A stretch of DNA of 64,000 nt from Candidatus Thorarchaeota archaeon (GCA_016839245.1 JAEOUN010000055.1:21944-85943); one strand, 5' to 3'; positions 25,422-35,605 are shown, counted from the stretch's first letter. The notes: a model not told the origin generated them from the letters alone. Program-made: numbers and translations.

Positions 25422-26471
25422 GTGAGAAGAAGAGAGAACCAGAAAGAAAAGGAGGACACCAAGAAGACTTCTAAGAGGACGACCCGTGGTGAGAAGAAGG
25501 AAACCTATCGAGAAATAGACATCATTGACCTTAAGGTCGCTTTTGGTAAGTTCTATGCACTCAAAGGAGTTTCATTCTTTGCAAATAAGAGAGAGTTTCT
25601 TGGAGTTATTGGAGCCTCTGGAGCAGGAAAGACCACCGTGCTGAGAATCCTTACAGGACAGATAGGACCTACAGAAGGGAAAGCCTTTGTTGGTGGCTAT
25701 GATGTGACAAAAAGAGGGAATCTCATCAGCCTTCTGGTTGGCTATGTGCCCCAGCTGGAGCATCTAAGCCTCTATTATGATTTCACAGCCCTTCAGAACG
25801 CACAATTCTTCGGAAGAATGTATGGACTAAGACAAAAAGAGATCGAGAAACGTGCTCGCGAAGTCTTGACGATTTTAGGCTTTGATGAGGACCTCATGAC
25901 GAAACGCGTTGACAGGTTGTCAGGAGGAGAACGAAAACGTGTATCAATCTGCTTGGGTATGATCCATAATCCGCCTGTGCTTTTACTAGATGAACCAACC
26001 ACCGGGCTTGATGCGCACCTCAGACATGAAACCCTAAACTATCTGAAAGAACTGAACTATCAATTAGGAACAACCATGGTTATTATCAGCCATGATCTTG
26101 AGATTGTTGATTATTGTACACGCGTTGTGCTGTTAGAAGATGGAGAAATCAGCCAGTTTGGTACACCTCAAGAGCTGATCTCGTCACTTCCTGGAAAAGG
26201 AGAGAGTATTAAGGTGACACTCCGTGCGCTGACGCCCGAGATCATCCAAAGGGTTCAGGCATTACCGAATGTTCAGTACACAGCCCCAGCAGGAAGAAAT
26301 GCGATGAAACTCTTCATTGATAGCCCCCATGACAATTTCCTGCCAGTCATTCACAGACTAAATGAAATGAAGTTGCCGTTTGATGGAGTTGAACTCGTCG
26401 AAGCGGACTTCTTCGATTACTTCCAAGTAAAACCATGGAAACAAGAGAAGATAGGAGGAACCGTACTATGA
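25422..26471 (+). CDS. Second ABC transporter ATPase of the operon
   Basis: A 349-residue ATPase from GTG 25422. A highly charged Lys/Arg/Glu N-terminal tail of about 30 residues precedes the ABC core: Walker A GASGAGKTT (near 64), Q-loop VPQLEHL, signature RLSGGERKRVSICLG, Walker B PVLLLDEPTTGLDA and switch His in VIISHD. A C-terminal domain of about 110 residues follows, as in drug-efflux-type ATPases. It differs from the first ATPase in lacking the extra N-terminal domains. With one permease encoded in the operon, the two ATPases could form a heterodimer or one could serve another permease. Its stop overlaps the start of the giant repeat-protein gene (ATGA). Confidence 0.92.
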   Translation: MRRRENQKEKEDTKKTSKRTTRGEKKETYREIDIIDLKVAFGKFYALKGVSFFANKREFLGVIGASGAGKTTVLRILTGQIGPTEGKAFVGGYDVTKRGNLISLLVGYVPQLEHLSLYYDFTALQNAQFFGRMYGLRQKEIEKRAREVLTILGFDEDLMTKRVDRLSGGERKRVSICLGMIHNPPVLLLDEPTTGLDAHLRHETLNYLKELNYQLGTTMVIISHDLEIVDYCTRVVLLEDGEISQFGTPQELISSLPGKGESIKVTLRALTPEIIQRVQALPNVQYTAPAGRNAMKLFIDSPHDNFLPVIHRLNEMKLPFDGVELVEADFFDYFQVKPWKQEKIGGTVL

Positions 26472-29400
26472 AACCCTATCATGCAATCCTTGCACTCGTA
26501 TTTGTCTGCATCATTGCAGCATTTGGTATCCAAGCCACGCAGCCTGGACAGCAACCAGCTCTTTTATTGAGCCCACACACACCAAATACGGTAGCAGAAA
26601 TTGCTCCGTTCAATACTGCGCTTGTCTGGTCAACATCAACAGGGTCCCAGGTCATTGATATCGAGGTGAATAACTTCGATGGTGATGCATATGAAGAGGT
26701 GGCAGTCGTCACCCAAAATGGAACTCTCTTTCTGTTTGATGACAACGGTTTGCTCATCTGGCATCTGTCACTAGGCTCAACTCCTCGTGCACTGGCTTCT
26801 TTTAATGGAACAGCAAACGTGGGACAGGAGATGCTCATTGGGACAGATGATGGCATCCTTGTTGTTGGCTCTGACAAGACTGTGCAGATGAACATGTCAA
26901 CGCCAGAGCCAGTATACGCAGTCACTGGCGCACAACTGGATACCGATGGTTTCGAGGAACTCGTAGTGGGGTGTGATGACTTCTTTGTCTACGCTTACGA
27001 GATAAACACAACATCACTTTGGAGTTACCTTAGCAACGGCAAAATACGACTCATTGAGGCAGGGGATATTGACTCCGATTCACTAGATGAGATTGCTGTG
27101 GCATCGGACACAAGGCGCCTTACCATTCTGGAGGACACAGGAGTCCCCATCTCGATGATGACCAGCGGGGTAGCTGTCAAAGCAGTCGCAATTGGAGACC
27201 TCAATGTCACTGATGGAACTCTTGATGTAATCTATGGTTACGCTAATGGCACAGTCATCGTCTATGATGCGGTTGGAAACACCAAGTACTCAGTCCAAGC
27301 AAAAGATAGTATCACTGCGTTAACTGTGGGCGATCTCATCTCAGCTGATGATAATGAACTTGCACTGGGAACCTCTGGAGCGGCACTCCGTGTCTATAAC
27401 TCAACAGGTGGACTTCTATGGAACAAGACGCTTGGCGGTCAGGTAAATGCTGTTCTCTTTGCCAACATTGGAAACACAACAGACGCACAAGTCCTCGCAA
27501 CAACGAACGGAGTCGTCACCATGTACAACTCCACAGGGTGGAGAGCACTGCAGACCAATGTAGTTGGACTGACCAGTGTCCTCATGGCAGGGAACCTCGA
27601 TAATGCATATGGAGATGAGTTCGTCCTTGGGACTACCGGGGGCACGGTCTCTGCATATGGTCGAGACTATGATAAGGACGGGCTTGCTGATGCTCGGGAG
27701 AATCTGATAGAATTCACAGATTTTGAAGATGCGGACACTGATGATGATAAACTAAATGATGGTGAAGAGGTCCTGACTTATGATACGTCGCCGCTTCTGA
27801 GTGACACTGACTCTGACAAATTATCAGACTTTGCTGAGGTCATCACCTATGGCACTGATCCCAATGATGCAGATAGTGACAATGACAAGTTGACCGATTG
27901 GCAGGAGATATACCTTGGAACAGATCCCAATGATAGTGATACAGATAACGATCAATTAACTGATTATGAGGAAAACAATGTCACCTACACCTTACCCACT
28001 ATTGCTGATTCTGATGATGATGGTATTAATGATGCACAAGATGATAACGATGGTGATGGCCTAACTAACCTGCAAGAAGTCCGCCAGACCAAGACGGATC
28101 CAAATGACGTTGATACAGACCACGATGGTATTACAGATTATTACGATGATCAGGATGGTGATAATCTTGCCAACTGGAAAGAACTACAACTTGGCACTGG
28201 TGTCTATGATCCGGACTCAGATGATGATCTACTCCTCGATGGGTATGAGGTCAAGACCAGCAAGACATCACCGCTTGATGCGGATACTGATAATGATCAA
28301 CTGACAGACTATGAAGAGGTCATGATTGTCCACTCAGACCCGCTCAAGGAAGATGGTGATGGTGATGGATTAAGCGACTATGACGAATATGTCATATATG
28401 GGACAGGCGTCCTTGACCCCGACTCAGATGATGATCAATTATCAGACGGGGACGAGGTCAATATCTACAACACAGACCCACTGAGTCCGTTTTCAGATTC
28501 TGATCTTATCCCAGATGGTGAAGAAGTAAACGTCTGGGGTTCGGATCCCAACTCAGCGGATACGGACCTTGATAATCTGACTGATGACCTTGAAGTCTAT
28601 ACCTATCACACCAATGTCACAAACAGTGATACAGATGGTGATACATTGAATGACTATCTAGAAACCATTATCTATGGGACAAACGCCACACTGGTCGATA
28701 CCGATTTTGATGGACTTCAAGACCCTGATGAGATAAAATACTGGAACGCATCTGTTGCGATACAATTCGACTTCTTCTTCAAGAACGGTACCAGTGATTC
28801 ATTCAATGATTATGATGGTGATAGACTGACTAATTATCAGGAGATTTACCTCACCAAGACGGATCCGACAAAAGAAGACTCCGGTGGCTCAGCACTCACA
28901 GACGACCTAGAAGACTCCGACCTTGATGGTCTCACAAACTACGATGAGCTATTCATTACTGATTCGAATCCGAGAGATCCCGACTCAGATGATGATGGCG
29001 TCAAAGATGGCGATGAGTGGTATCTCTTAAAGACAGATGTCAATGATGACGACTCTGATGATGATGACATCACAGATTATGATGAAGACTTTGACGGTGA
29101 CGGATTATCAAATGGCATAGAGCTGTACGTGACATTGACATGGTTCAATAATACAGACTCTGATGGTGATATGATCTCTGATTATTATGATGATGAAGAC
29201 AACGACTCACTTCCGAACTGGTTCGAGGTCGAAATGACAGGTACAGATCCTCAATACAACGACACCGATGATGATGGCACGTTAGATGGCGACGAGGATC
29301 CTGATAATGACGACTTAAGCAATTACTTAGAATGGTTCTACGAGTGTGATCCAAATAATTCAGACTCGGATAATGATCAATTAAGTGATTATGAAGAAAT

Positions 29401-32400
29401 CTTTGACCTTCATCTTCTTACAGATCCTAACAATCCAGACACTGATGATGATGGCACGTTAGATGGACAGGATGATCAAGACCATGATGGGTTGACCAAT
29501 CTTGAGGAGATACGAACCTATGGAACAAACTGCACCGATTGGGATTCAGATGACGACATGCTTAGAGATGGGTTAGAGATTGATCTTGGGCTCAATGCAA
29601 CCAATCCTGACACAGATGGAGACCTCCTCTATGATGGGTGGTACGATGCTAACGGAAATGGAATCTATGAACCAGACCTTGGAGAGCGAGGAGAGGATGT
29701 CAATCGAAATGGCATTGTGGATCCAACTGAAACAGATCCGCAGGTCGCAGATACTGACGAAGACAATTTGGACGACTATGAGGAGTATATCGTAGGGACT
29801 TCACCCCTAGATCCAGACTGCGATGATGATGGTCTACTTGATGGTGATGAAGTTCTTGACTATGGAACGAATCCTCGAAATAACGATACTGATGGGGATC
29901 TACTCTCAGACTATGTCGAGATAGAGATTACTGGCACGAATCCACTCAGTATGTGGTATAATGCAACGCACACCGATTATATGATTGATAGTGATGGAGA
30001 CTTACTTACAAATGGAGATGAAGTTGATATCTACAATACTTCACCGGGAGATGCTGATTCGGATAACGATGGATTAGATGATGGTCTAGAAGTTCTTGTC
30101 TACTTATCAGACCCATTATCGCGAGACTCGGATGGTGACCGACTTGAGGATTACGATGAGATTCTTTATGGTACAAACATCCTTGTTCAAGACACAGATG
30201 CAGACCAACTTGATGACTATGTAGAGATTGAGATCTTAGGAACAGACCCACTCAACGCGACATCTGTGATTCCTGGAGTCCTTGATGGAAATCTAGACAA
30301 TGATTTTGATGGTCTGAGTAATGTTCTTGAAATCTATGGATATATGTCAGATCCTTTGATGAATGATACTGATAATGATGGGTTACTTGATGGTTTTGAA
30401 GTCTATGTGTCAGGATCTTCGCCAACTGACCAAGATTCAGATAACGATGGTGTCTCTGACAGCGATGAATGGTTCATCTGGCACACTGACCTGAGCTCTT
30501 CAGATTCGGATTCTGACGGCGTGAGTGACTATGTGGAAATCTATGAGTCCATGTCATCGCCCACAAACTGGGACACAGACGGCGATCAACTTAGTGATGG
30601 CGAAGAATGGAACGACTATGGTACCGATCCTAATCTCGCGGATACTGATGCAGACCTTATCAACGATAAAGATGAACTGGATATTGGCACAGATCCCAGA
30701 CTAAATGATACAGACGGAGATGGGTTGAGTGATTATGAGGAGTGGCAGATCTATGAAACCGACCCACTCCAGGCTGATAGCGACAACGATGGTCTGAATG
30801 ATAAAGAAGAACTTGAGAACGGTACCGATTGGCAGAACTGGGACTCAGATTTTGATACAATTTCAGATGGTGATGAGGTCAATGTGTACAAGACAAATCC
30901 ACTGAGTGATGATTCAGATATGGACAATCTTGCAGACGCGGATGAGATATTCAATAGTCATACATCGCCCACAAAAGCCGATACAGATGGTGATGGCATC
31001 CCTGATGATCTGGATGATCAGGATGGCGATGGACTCAACAATCACGATGAAATCTATCTCTATGAAACCAACTGTACGATGGTCGATACTGATGAGGATC
31101 TCCTCTCAGACTATTATGAAATCTTTGTTAGCAAAACTTCACCAATCAAATGGGATACAGATTCAGACAGCCTGAGCGATAGAGATGAACTCTTCTACTG
31201 GTCAAGTAATCCCCTTGATAGAGACTCAGACAATGATGGACTAGAAGATGGAGAGGAAGCACTCACATGGCATACTCTGTTGAATAGTTCGGATACAGAT
31301 AATGATGAGTTATCAGACTATGATGAGATCAAAGTCTTCGAAACCGATCCATTACGTCCAGATACAGACAATGACGGGCTGATAGATGGTGAAGAACTAA
31401 ATGAGTATAACACCTCACCTCTTCGAGCAGACACTGATGGTGATGGACTGAATGATGGTGTCGAGGTCAATGGTGTCTGGATGACCTTCAATATCAGTGG
31501 TATTGTTGAGAGCAGAACAGTGTATCCGAATCCCAGAATGAAAGACACAGATGGCGATGGGCTCTCCGATTTCCAAGAAGTAAACAAGACTGGGACCGAC
31601 CCGACGCTCTATAGCACCCAAGGGAACGACATTTCTGATGCGGATTGGGATATTGATGGTGATCTACTTACAAACTACCATGAGATTGTCTTAACAAAGA
31701 CAGATCCAAGAGAATTTGATACTGACCATGATGGAAAAGATGATGGAGCTGATGACGAGGACAGAGACCTCCTGACCAATTGGGAGGAATGTGTTCTCAC
31801 GAGGACAGACCCTCGCGACCCAGATAGCAACGATAATGGTCTCTCAGATTATAATGATGACCAAGATAACGATGGTCTCACGAATGGCGAAGAGATAGAC
31901 GACTACTTTACAGATCCATTAAAGAGCGATACTGATAGTGACAGACTCGATGACTTTGCAGAGGTCCATGACTATGGGACATCACCTATCCTCAAGGATA
32001 CAGATGATGACGGATTGGAAGATGGTGCTGAAATCTTGGACTATAAGACCTCAGCCCTTCTGAATGATACTGATTCAGATCAGCTCTCAGACTATGAAGA
32101 AGTAATCCTCTGCGATACTGATCCTAACGACCCAACGACCCATGATGATATACCTGACGCAGATTATGACTCAGACAACGATGGCATCAGCAACCTGGAT
32201 GAACTCCGAATCTGGGGCACTCTGCCTCTTGACGACGACTTCGACAATGACGACCTCATCGATGGCGACGAACTCTTATGGGGCACAGAGATAGATAATC
32301 CTGATACAGATGATGACAAGCTACTCGATGGCGAAGAGGTAGATTATGGCACATCGCCCACGAATAGCGATACTGACGGAGACAGCATTGATGACTATTC

Positions 32401-33271
32401 GGAGATAATGGTCTATCACACCAATGGAACTAGTAGTGACTCTGATTCAGATCAGCTCTCGGACTATGAAGAGATTTTCCTCTATGGAACGGATCCCAAT
32501 AATCCTGATAGTGACTTTGATGCTCTGACTGATTACGAAGAAGTAAAGGTCTACGGATCAAATCCAAATGAGCGTGATGGAGATGGTGATGGCCTTTCTG
32601 ACTACTTTGAGGTCACAATAAGTGGCACACTGCCTAATAGTGCAGACAGTGATGGTGATGGTATCAACGACGGTGTTGAAATCAACACGTATGGAACAAA
32701 TCCGTTACGAGCGGATACAGATCAAGATGGCCTCAGTGACTATCGAGAGGTCTTCGTTTACAAATCGAATCCACTCGTAAAAGATACAGATGGGGATGGT
32801 ATTTTAGATGGCGCAGACTGGATGCCGACAGTGCATTGGATTTGGCCTGTCTTACTTTCTCTTGTGGGTATGTTCGCTCTGGCAGTGGGCGTGAAACGGA
32901 TTCGAGAGAAGTATTTCGTTGAGGAATTTGTCACCACCGCAGAACCAGCAAGTCTTGGTCTCGAACCGGGTATGGATATCGCTGTGGAGTACAAGATTCG
33001 TAGTGGTCGTGTAGTCTTTGGCGTGGTGATACGCAACGATTCAAAGGTGCCTATGCATAATGTGCAGGTAGTATTAGGCGTACCTGATCTGACAGACACC
33101 ATCAAGACTAAGACCGTGGGCTCTGTCGAGCAGGGCGGCTTATCAGTTGTGGAAATTGATTTCGAGCTACAGCCGGGTGCAGAGGGTGAGCTTGTCGGCA
33201 TGGTCGAGTATGACAGTGTCGAGGGTGAGCACAGGGTTGTGAACCTGAAGCCAGTCAGGATTGTTGCATAG
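26468..33271 (+). CDS. Giant calcium-binding repeat surface protein with beta-propeller and cytosolic tail domain
   Basis: A protein of about 2267 residues from ATG 26468, with AGGAGG at good distance. Order of parts: a signal peptide (HAILALVFVCIIAAFG); a beta-propeller of FG-GAP/PQQ-like blades (to about residue 400, units such as GDIDSDSLDEIAVAS); then about 1700 residues of thrombospondin-type-3-like repeats of the kind DTDNDGLxDxEExxxYxTxPxxxDSD, each rich in Asp at calcium-ligand positions. One membrane span (about 2123-2143) and a C-terminal domain of about 120 residues follow. That last domain (VVFGVVIRNDSKVPMHNVQV) reads as a beta-sandwich and should lie in the cytosol. The repeats should form a long, calcium-stiffened rod. 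Confidence 0.88.
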   Translation: MKPYHAILALVFVCIIAAFGIQATQPGQQPALLLSPHTPNTVAEIAPFNTALVWSTSTGSQVIDIEVNNFDGDAYEEVAVVTQNGTLFLFDDNGLLIWHLSLGSTPRALASFNGTANVGQEMLIGTDDGILVVGSDKTVQMNMSTPEPVYAVTGAQLDTDGFEELVVGCDDFFVYAYEINTTSLWSYLSNGKIRLIEAGDIDSDSLDEIAVASDTRRLTILEDTGVPISMMTSGVAVKAVAIGDLNVTDGTLDVIYGYANGTVIVYDAVGNTKYSVQAKDSITALTVGDLISADDNELALGTSGAALRVYNSTGGLLWNKTLGGQVNAVLFANIGNTTDAQVLATTNGVVTMYNSTGWRALQTNVVGLTSVLMAGNLDNAYGDEFVLGTTGGTVSAYGRDYDKDGLADARENLIEFTDFEDADTDDDKLNDGEEVLTYDTSPLLSDTDSDKLSDFAEVITYGTDPNDADSDNDKLTDWQEIYLGTDPNDSDTDNDQLTDYEENNVTYTLPTIADSDDDGINDAQDDNDGDGLTNLQEVRQTKTDPNDVDTDHDGITDYYDDQDGDNLANWKELQLGTGVYDPDSDDDLLLDGYEVKTSKTSPLDADTDNDQLTDYEEVMIVHSDPLKEDGDGDGLSDYDEYVIYGTGVLDPDSDDDQLSDGDEVNIYNTDPLSPFSDSDLIPDGEEVNVWGSDPNSADTDLDNLTDDLEVYTYHTNVTNSDTDGDTLNDYLETIIYGTNATLVDTDFDGLQDPDEIKYWNASVAIQFDFFFKNGTSDSFNDYDGDRLTNYQEIYLTKTDPTKEDSGGSALTDDLEDSDLDGLTNYDELFITDSNPRDPDSDDDGVKDGDEWYLLKTDVNDDDSDDDDITDYDEDFDGDGLSNGIELYVTLTWFNNTDSDGDMISDYYDDEDNDSLPNWFEVEMTGTDPQYNDTDDDGTLDGDEDPDNDDLSNYLEWFYECDPNNSDSDNDQLSDYEEIFDLHLLTDPNNPDTDDDGTLDGQDDQDHDGLTNLEEIRTYGTNCTDWDSDDDMLRDGLEIDLGLNATNPDTDGDLLYDGWYDANGNGIYEPDLGERGEDVNRNGIVDPTETDPQVADTDEDNLDDYEEYIVGTSPLDPDCDDDGLLDGDEVLDYGTNPRNNDTDGDLLSDYVEIEITGTNPLSMWYNATHTDYMIDSDGDLLTNGDEVDIYNTSPGDADSDNDGLDDGLEVLVYLSDPLSRDSDGDRLEDYDEILYGTNILVQDTDADQLDDYVEIEILGTDPLNATSVIPGVLDGNLDNDFDGLSNVLEIYGYMSDPLMNDTDNDGLLDGFEVYVSGSSPTDQDSDNDGVSDSDEWFIWHTDLSSSDSDSDGVSDYVEIYESMSSPTNWDTDGDQLSDGEEWNDYGTDPNLADTDADLINDKDELDIGTDPRLNDTDGDGLSDYEEWQIYETDPLQADSDNDGLNDKEELENGTDWQNWDSDFDTISDGDEVNVYKTNPLSDDSDMDNLADADEIFNSHTSPTKADTDGDGIPDDLDDQDGDGLNNHDEIYLYETNCTMVDTDEDLLSDYYEIFVSKTSPIKWDTDSDSLSDRDELFYWSSNPLDRDSDNDGLEDGEEALTWHTLLNSSDTDNDELSDYDEIKVFETDPLRPDTDNDGLIDGEELNEYNTSPLRADTDGDGLNDGVEVNGVWMTFNISGIVESRTVYPNPRMKDTDGDGLSDFQEVNKTGTDPTLYSTQGNDISDADWDIDGDLLTNYHEIVLTKTDPREFDTDHDGKDDGADDEDRDLLTNWEECVLTRTDPRDPDSNDNGLSDYNDDQDNDGLTNGEEIDDYFTDPLKSDTDSDRLDDFAEVHDYGTSPILKDTDDDGLEDGAEILDYKTSALLNDTDSDQLSDYEEVILCDTDPNDPTTHDDIPDADYDSDNDGISNLDELRIWGTLPLDDDFDNDDLIDGDELLWGTEIDNPDTDDDKLLDGEEVDYGTSPTNSDTDGDSIDDYSEIMVYHTNGTSSDSDSDQLSDYEEIFLYGTDPNNPDSDFDALTDYEEVKVYGSNPNERDGDGDGLSDYFEVTISGTLPNSADSDGDGINDGVEINTYGTNPLRADTDQDGLSDYREVFVYKSNPLVKDTDGDGILDGADWMPTVHWIWPVLLSLVGMFALAVGVKRIREKYFVEEFVTTAEPASLGLEPGMDIAVEYKIRSGRVVFGVVIRNDSKVPMHNVQVVLGVPDLTDTIKTKTVGSVEQGGLSVVEIDFELQPGAEGELVGMVEYDSVEGEHRVVNLKPVRIVA
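27670..32820 (+). repeat. Long array of degenerate Asp-rich coding repeats (TSP3-like)
   Basis: About 5.1 kb of imperfect repeats of 60-75 bases. Each repeat carries GAT/GAC-rich motifs such as GATACTGATxxTGATG, a GATTATGAxGAxxT segment and a CAxATCC/CACC proline turn. By eye there are roughly 70-80 units. The repeats are diverged, not identical, so the array looks old and not newly expanded. Confidence 0.8.
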
Positions 33272-33283
33272 AGACAAAACTTG

Positions 33284-33323
33284 CAACTATATTGTCAAAA
33301 AATAGTTGAGATCTTTTTTTTTT
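33284..33323 (+). terminator. Terminator at the end of the ABC/subtilase/repeat operon
   Basis: CAACTAT (33284-33290) pairs with ATAGTTG (33302-33308) around an 11-base loop, and ten T residues follow at 33314-33323, right after the giant gene. Confidence 0.65.
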
Positions 33324-33480
33324 CTCTCTACAAATGAATCAGAGTCAGTACTACCCAGAAGAAATGCCTCAGTTAGCCTTCAGAGTGTGATAATGCGAAT
33401 AATAGCCTTCACAACTTACTTTAAGTGCGTCTTTTTCACCAGATTAGACAAAATATCACTAGATGTGGGTATTATACAAT

Positions 33481-34479
33481 ATGACTATTGAAGGTGGAAG
33501 CCCTCTAAAGAGGGGTGACAGAATAAACTGGAGAGAATTTTTAGGTTCTACTACATTTATTGAATCACGGAATCTATCTCGCCTCGTAGGATGTGAAAAG
33601 TTATTTCTCAAATTTGAGGGTGGCAATCCAACAGGTACGCAAAAGGATAGAATAGCGCTTGCGCTTCTTGATAATGCACATTCGCAAGGCGCAAAGGCAG
33701 TGGTTGCCGCATCTTTTGGGAACTATGGAGCATCACTAGCATGGGCTGCGCGAATTGTCGACATACCTGTACATATCTACATTCCAGAGAACTATCCTCT
33801 AGTAAAGGATAGACTTAGACGCATGAAGGATGCAGGAGCTGAAATCCATTTACTACCCGGTCAATATGAGGATCTTGTTGAGCTCTCAGCAAAGGATGCG
33901 GAACAGAATGGATGGTATAATGCAAGCCCTGGAAGTCCTAATGTGAAACAGATATCTCTTGAGGGATATGCTGAGATTGCATATGAAATCTATCGAGACA
34001 TTCGCCGGGCACCAAACTATGTCTTCTGTCCAGTGGGAAATGGAACAACCTTGGCCGGTATATATCAGGGATTCAAGAAACTTAATGAAACAGGGAAGAT
34101 TCAAGCTGTTCCTAGGATGGTCGCGACCAGTACACGGCGTGGAAATCCTATTGTAAAATCATACCTTATGAAAAGTCGAATAATACAAGATCTCGCCCGA
34201 GAGGAAGTGAAAGACTCCAAGATCATTGATTCACTTGCTAATTGGCATGCCTATGATGGACAGGAAGCCTTGGATGCGATCTATGAATCAAATGGCTTTG
34301 CGGATTATGCCTCTGAATCTAAGATGATGGAATTTAACAAGTATTTGCGACAGGAGGAAGGACTCTACGTTCAACCTGCAGCAGCCAGTACTCTTGCAGT
34401 CATGCATGACTTGGCAGATGACAAAGTCACTGTCAAGGGAACTTTCGTAGCAGTCCTGACGGGCAGAGATTTTGAATGA
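33481..34479 (+). CDS. Threonine-synthase-like PLP enzyme, copy A
   Basis: A fold-type II PLP enzyme of 332 residues from ATG 33481, chosen because the paralogue at 39222 aligns from its own ATG at the same point. Threonine synthase makes threonine from O-phosphohomoserine. The PLP lysine motif reads GGNPTGTQKDR (Lys55) where the usual form is NPTGSFKDR, and the phosphate loop is GNGTTLAG. Close relatives include cysteate synthase and diaminopropionate-type enzymes, so the substrate is not certain. It is about two-thirds identical by eye to the copy 4.7 kb downstream. An ATG 18 bases upstream is an alternative start. Confidence 0.82.
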   Translation: MTIEGGSPLKRGDRINWREFLGSTTFIESRNLSRLVGCEKLFLKFEGGNPTGTQKDRIALALLDNAHSQGAKAVVAASFGNYGASLAWAARIVDIPVHIYIPENYPLVKDRLRRMKDAGAEIHLLPGQYEDLVELSAKDAEQNGWYNASPGSPNVKQISLEGYAEIAYEIYRDIRRAPNYVFCPVGNGTTLAGIYQGFKKLNETGKIQAVPRMVATSTRRGNPIVKSYLMKSRIIQDLAREEVKDSKIIDSLANWHAYDGQEALDAIYESNGFADYASESKMMEFNKYLRQEEGLYVQPAAASTLAVMHDLADDKVTVKGTFVAVLTGRDFE

Positions 34480-34498
34480 GTCAACTCTCGTTCTTTCC

Positions 34499-35605
34499 TC
34501 AAATCAATATCCCATTATTTTCATAATCCAATGGTGTACCAGTCTTAGAATCTCTTGGAATAACGAGGGAGATAACATAGAGAGTCAGACCAAAAGCAGC
34601 TGATAGAAGAAAGGGTGTAGGTTCTATCCAATATGTATTGTAGATATGGACTGACTGCAATGATAGCGAGATAGTTGTATTTTGATCGATTCTCATGAAA
34701 CGTACAGTGTATGTGGAAGTAACATTGTTTGGAAACTCAAATTGGAATATTCCTGATATCCCAACGGTAATATTGGACAATGCGAGGGCTCTTTCACCTC
34801 CTTCGCGAGTAATTATCAATGACACAGATTCATTATTTGTTGTGAGATCAGCAACTCGTGTAAAATACTCGGTCGAAGAAGCTTCTATTGTCAGATTGAA
34901 CTCTTGGACAGGATTTAATGTGTCCAAGGTGAGAGTATAGTTCTGGAACGGGACAACTTCTGTCTGTCTGACTGTCTCATACCCATGATTATACGAGTAC
35001 ACAATTGCAGGCGACATGAAGAGAGCACTGAAAACGATGACAAGAATAATCATGTATCCTCGGGACGTTGGTCTTTGACCCCGTCGTTTTAGAGCAACAT
35101 AAAGTAATGGAATAATCAGGATAAGGAAATAGCTTGGACCTGCGACAATATAATCTTGATAATGGCGAGACCATACTTGGATAACCAGGTGGACTCGTGC
35201 CGAATGGTTATCATATCGAGAGAGAAGAAAGTTTGGACAGAACTCCAGTTCAGAACTAAACCTATGCTTTGCGATGACTAGAAAATTATCTCTAATCTCA
35301 GTGACATTCTCTATCAAAGCATATGGTGCACCTGAAAAATGCAAAGGATACACACCTATGTTTATAGCTGACCCGTTCGTTGTTAGCTCTTTAATAATGA
35401 CTTTATCTGCAAGGAGGTAGTTAAACTCAAGTGTTGGATTATACTCATCGAGAGTAAAACGCTCCTCAGAATCAAAGATAGTATAAGTAGGATAGATGGG
35501 AGTGTAAAATGTGGTGAATGGAGAAACTACTATTCCTATGACAGCAATGAGAATGACAAAAGATAAAGCTCTAGTGATTACCAGTGGTTTCTTTGAACGC
35601 TCCAT
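34499..35605 (-). CDS. Membrane protein with two repeated TM-ectodomain modules
   Basis: A 368-residue protein of unknown family from ATG 35605 (an upstream TTG/ATG could add residues). It has membrane spans at the start (TRALSFVILIAVIGIVV), around 165-185, around 200-220 and near the C-terminus. The two ectodomains between them look homologous: FTLDEYNPTLEFNYLL...ELTTNGSAINIGV in the first and YTLTLDTLNPVQEFNL...DLTTNNESVSLII in the second. Internal duplication is therefore likely. Several NxS/T sites lie in the ectodomains. It is divergent from the YhhN-like gene. No function can be assigned, but the surface-exposed domains fit sensing or adhesion. Confidence 0.65.
   Translation of the reverse strand: MERSKKPLVITRALSFVILIAVIGIVVSPFTTFYTPIYPTYTIFDSEERFTLDEYNPTLEFNYLLADKVIIKELTTNGSAINIGVYPLHFSGAPYALIENVTEIRDNFLVIAKHRFSSELEFCPNFLLSRYDNHSARVHLVIQVWSRHYQDYIVAGPSYFLILIIPLLYVALKRRGQRPTSRGYMIILVIVFSALFMSPAIVYSYNHGYETVRQTEVVPFQNYTLTLDTLNPVQEFNLTIEASSTEYFTRVADLTTNNESVSLIITREGGERALALSNITVGISGIFQFEFPNNVTSTYTVRFMRIDQNTTISLSLQSVHIYNTYWIEPTPFLLSAAFGLTLYVISLVIPRDSKTGTPLDYENNGILI

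Noticed and set aside
29145..31621. Several antisense ORFs of 60-90 codons inside the giant gene
   Set aside because: They arise from the repetitive GAT-rich coding strand, carry low-complexity Ser/His-rich sequence and have no ribosome sites.
27670..32820. Tandem repeats as CRISPR array or satellite DNA
   Set aside because: Repeats are diverged, in frame, and encode Asp-rich calcium-binding units; no equal spacers.
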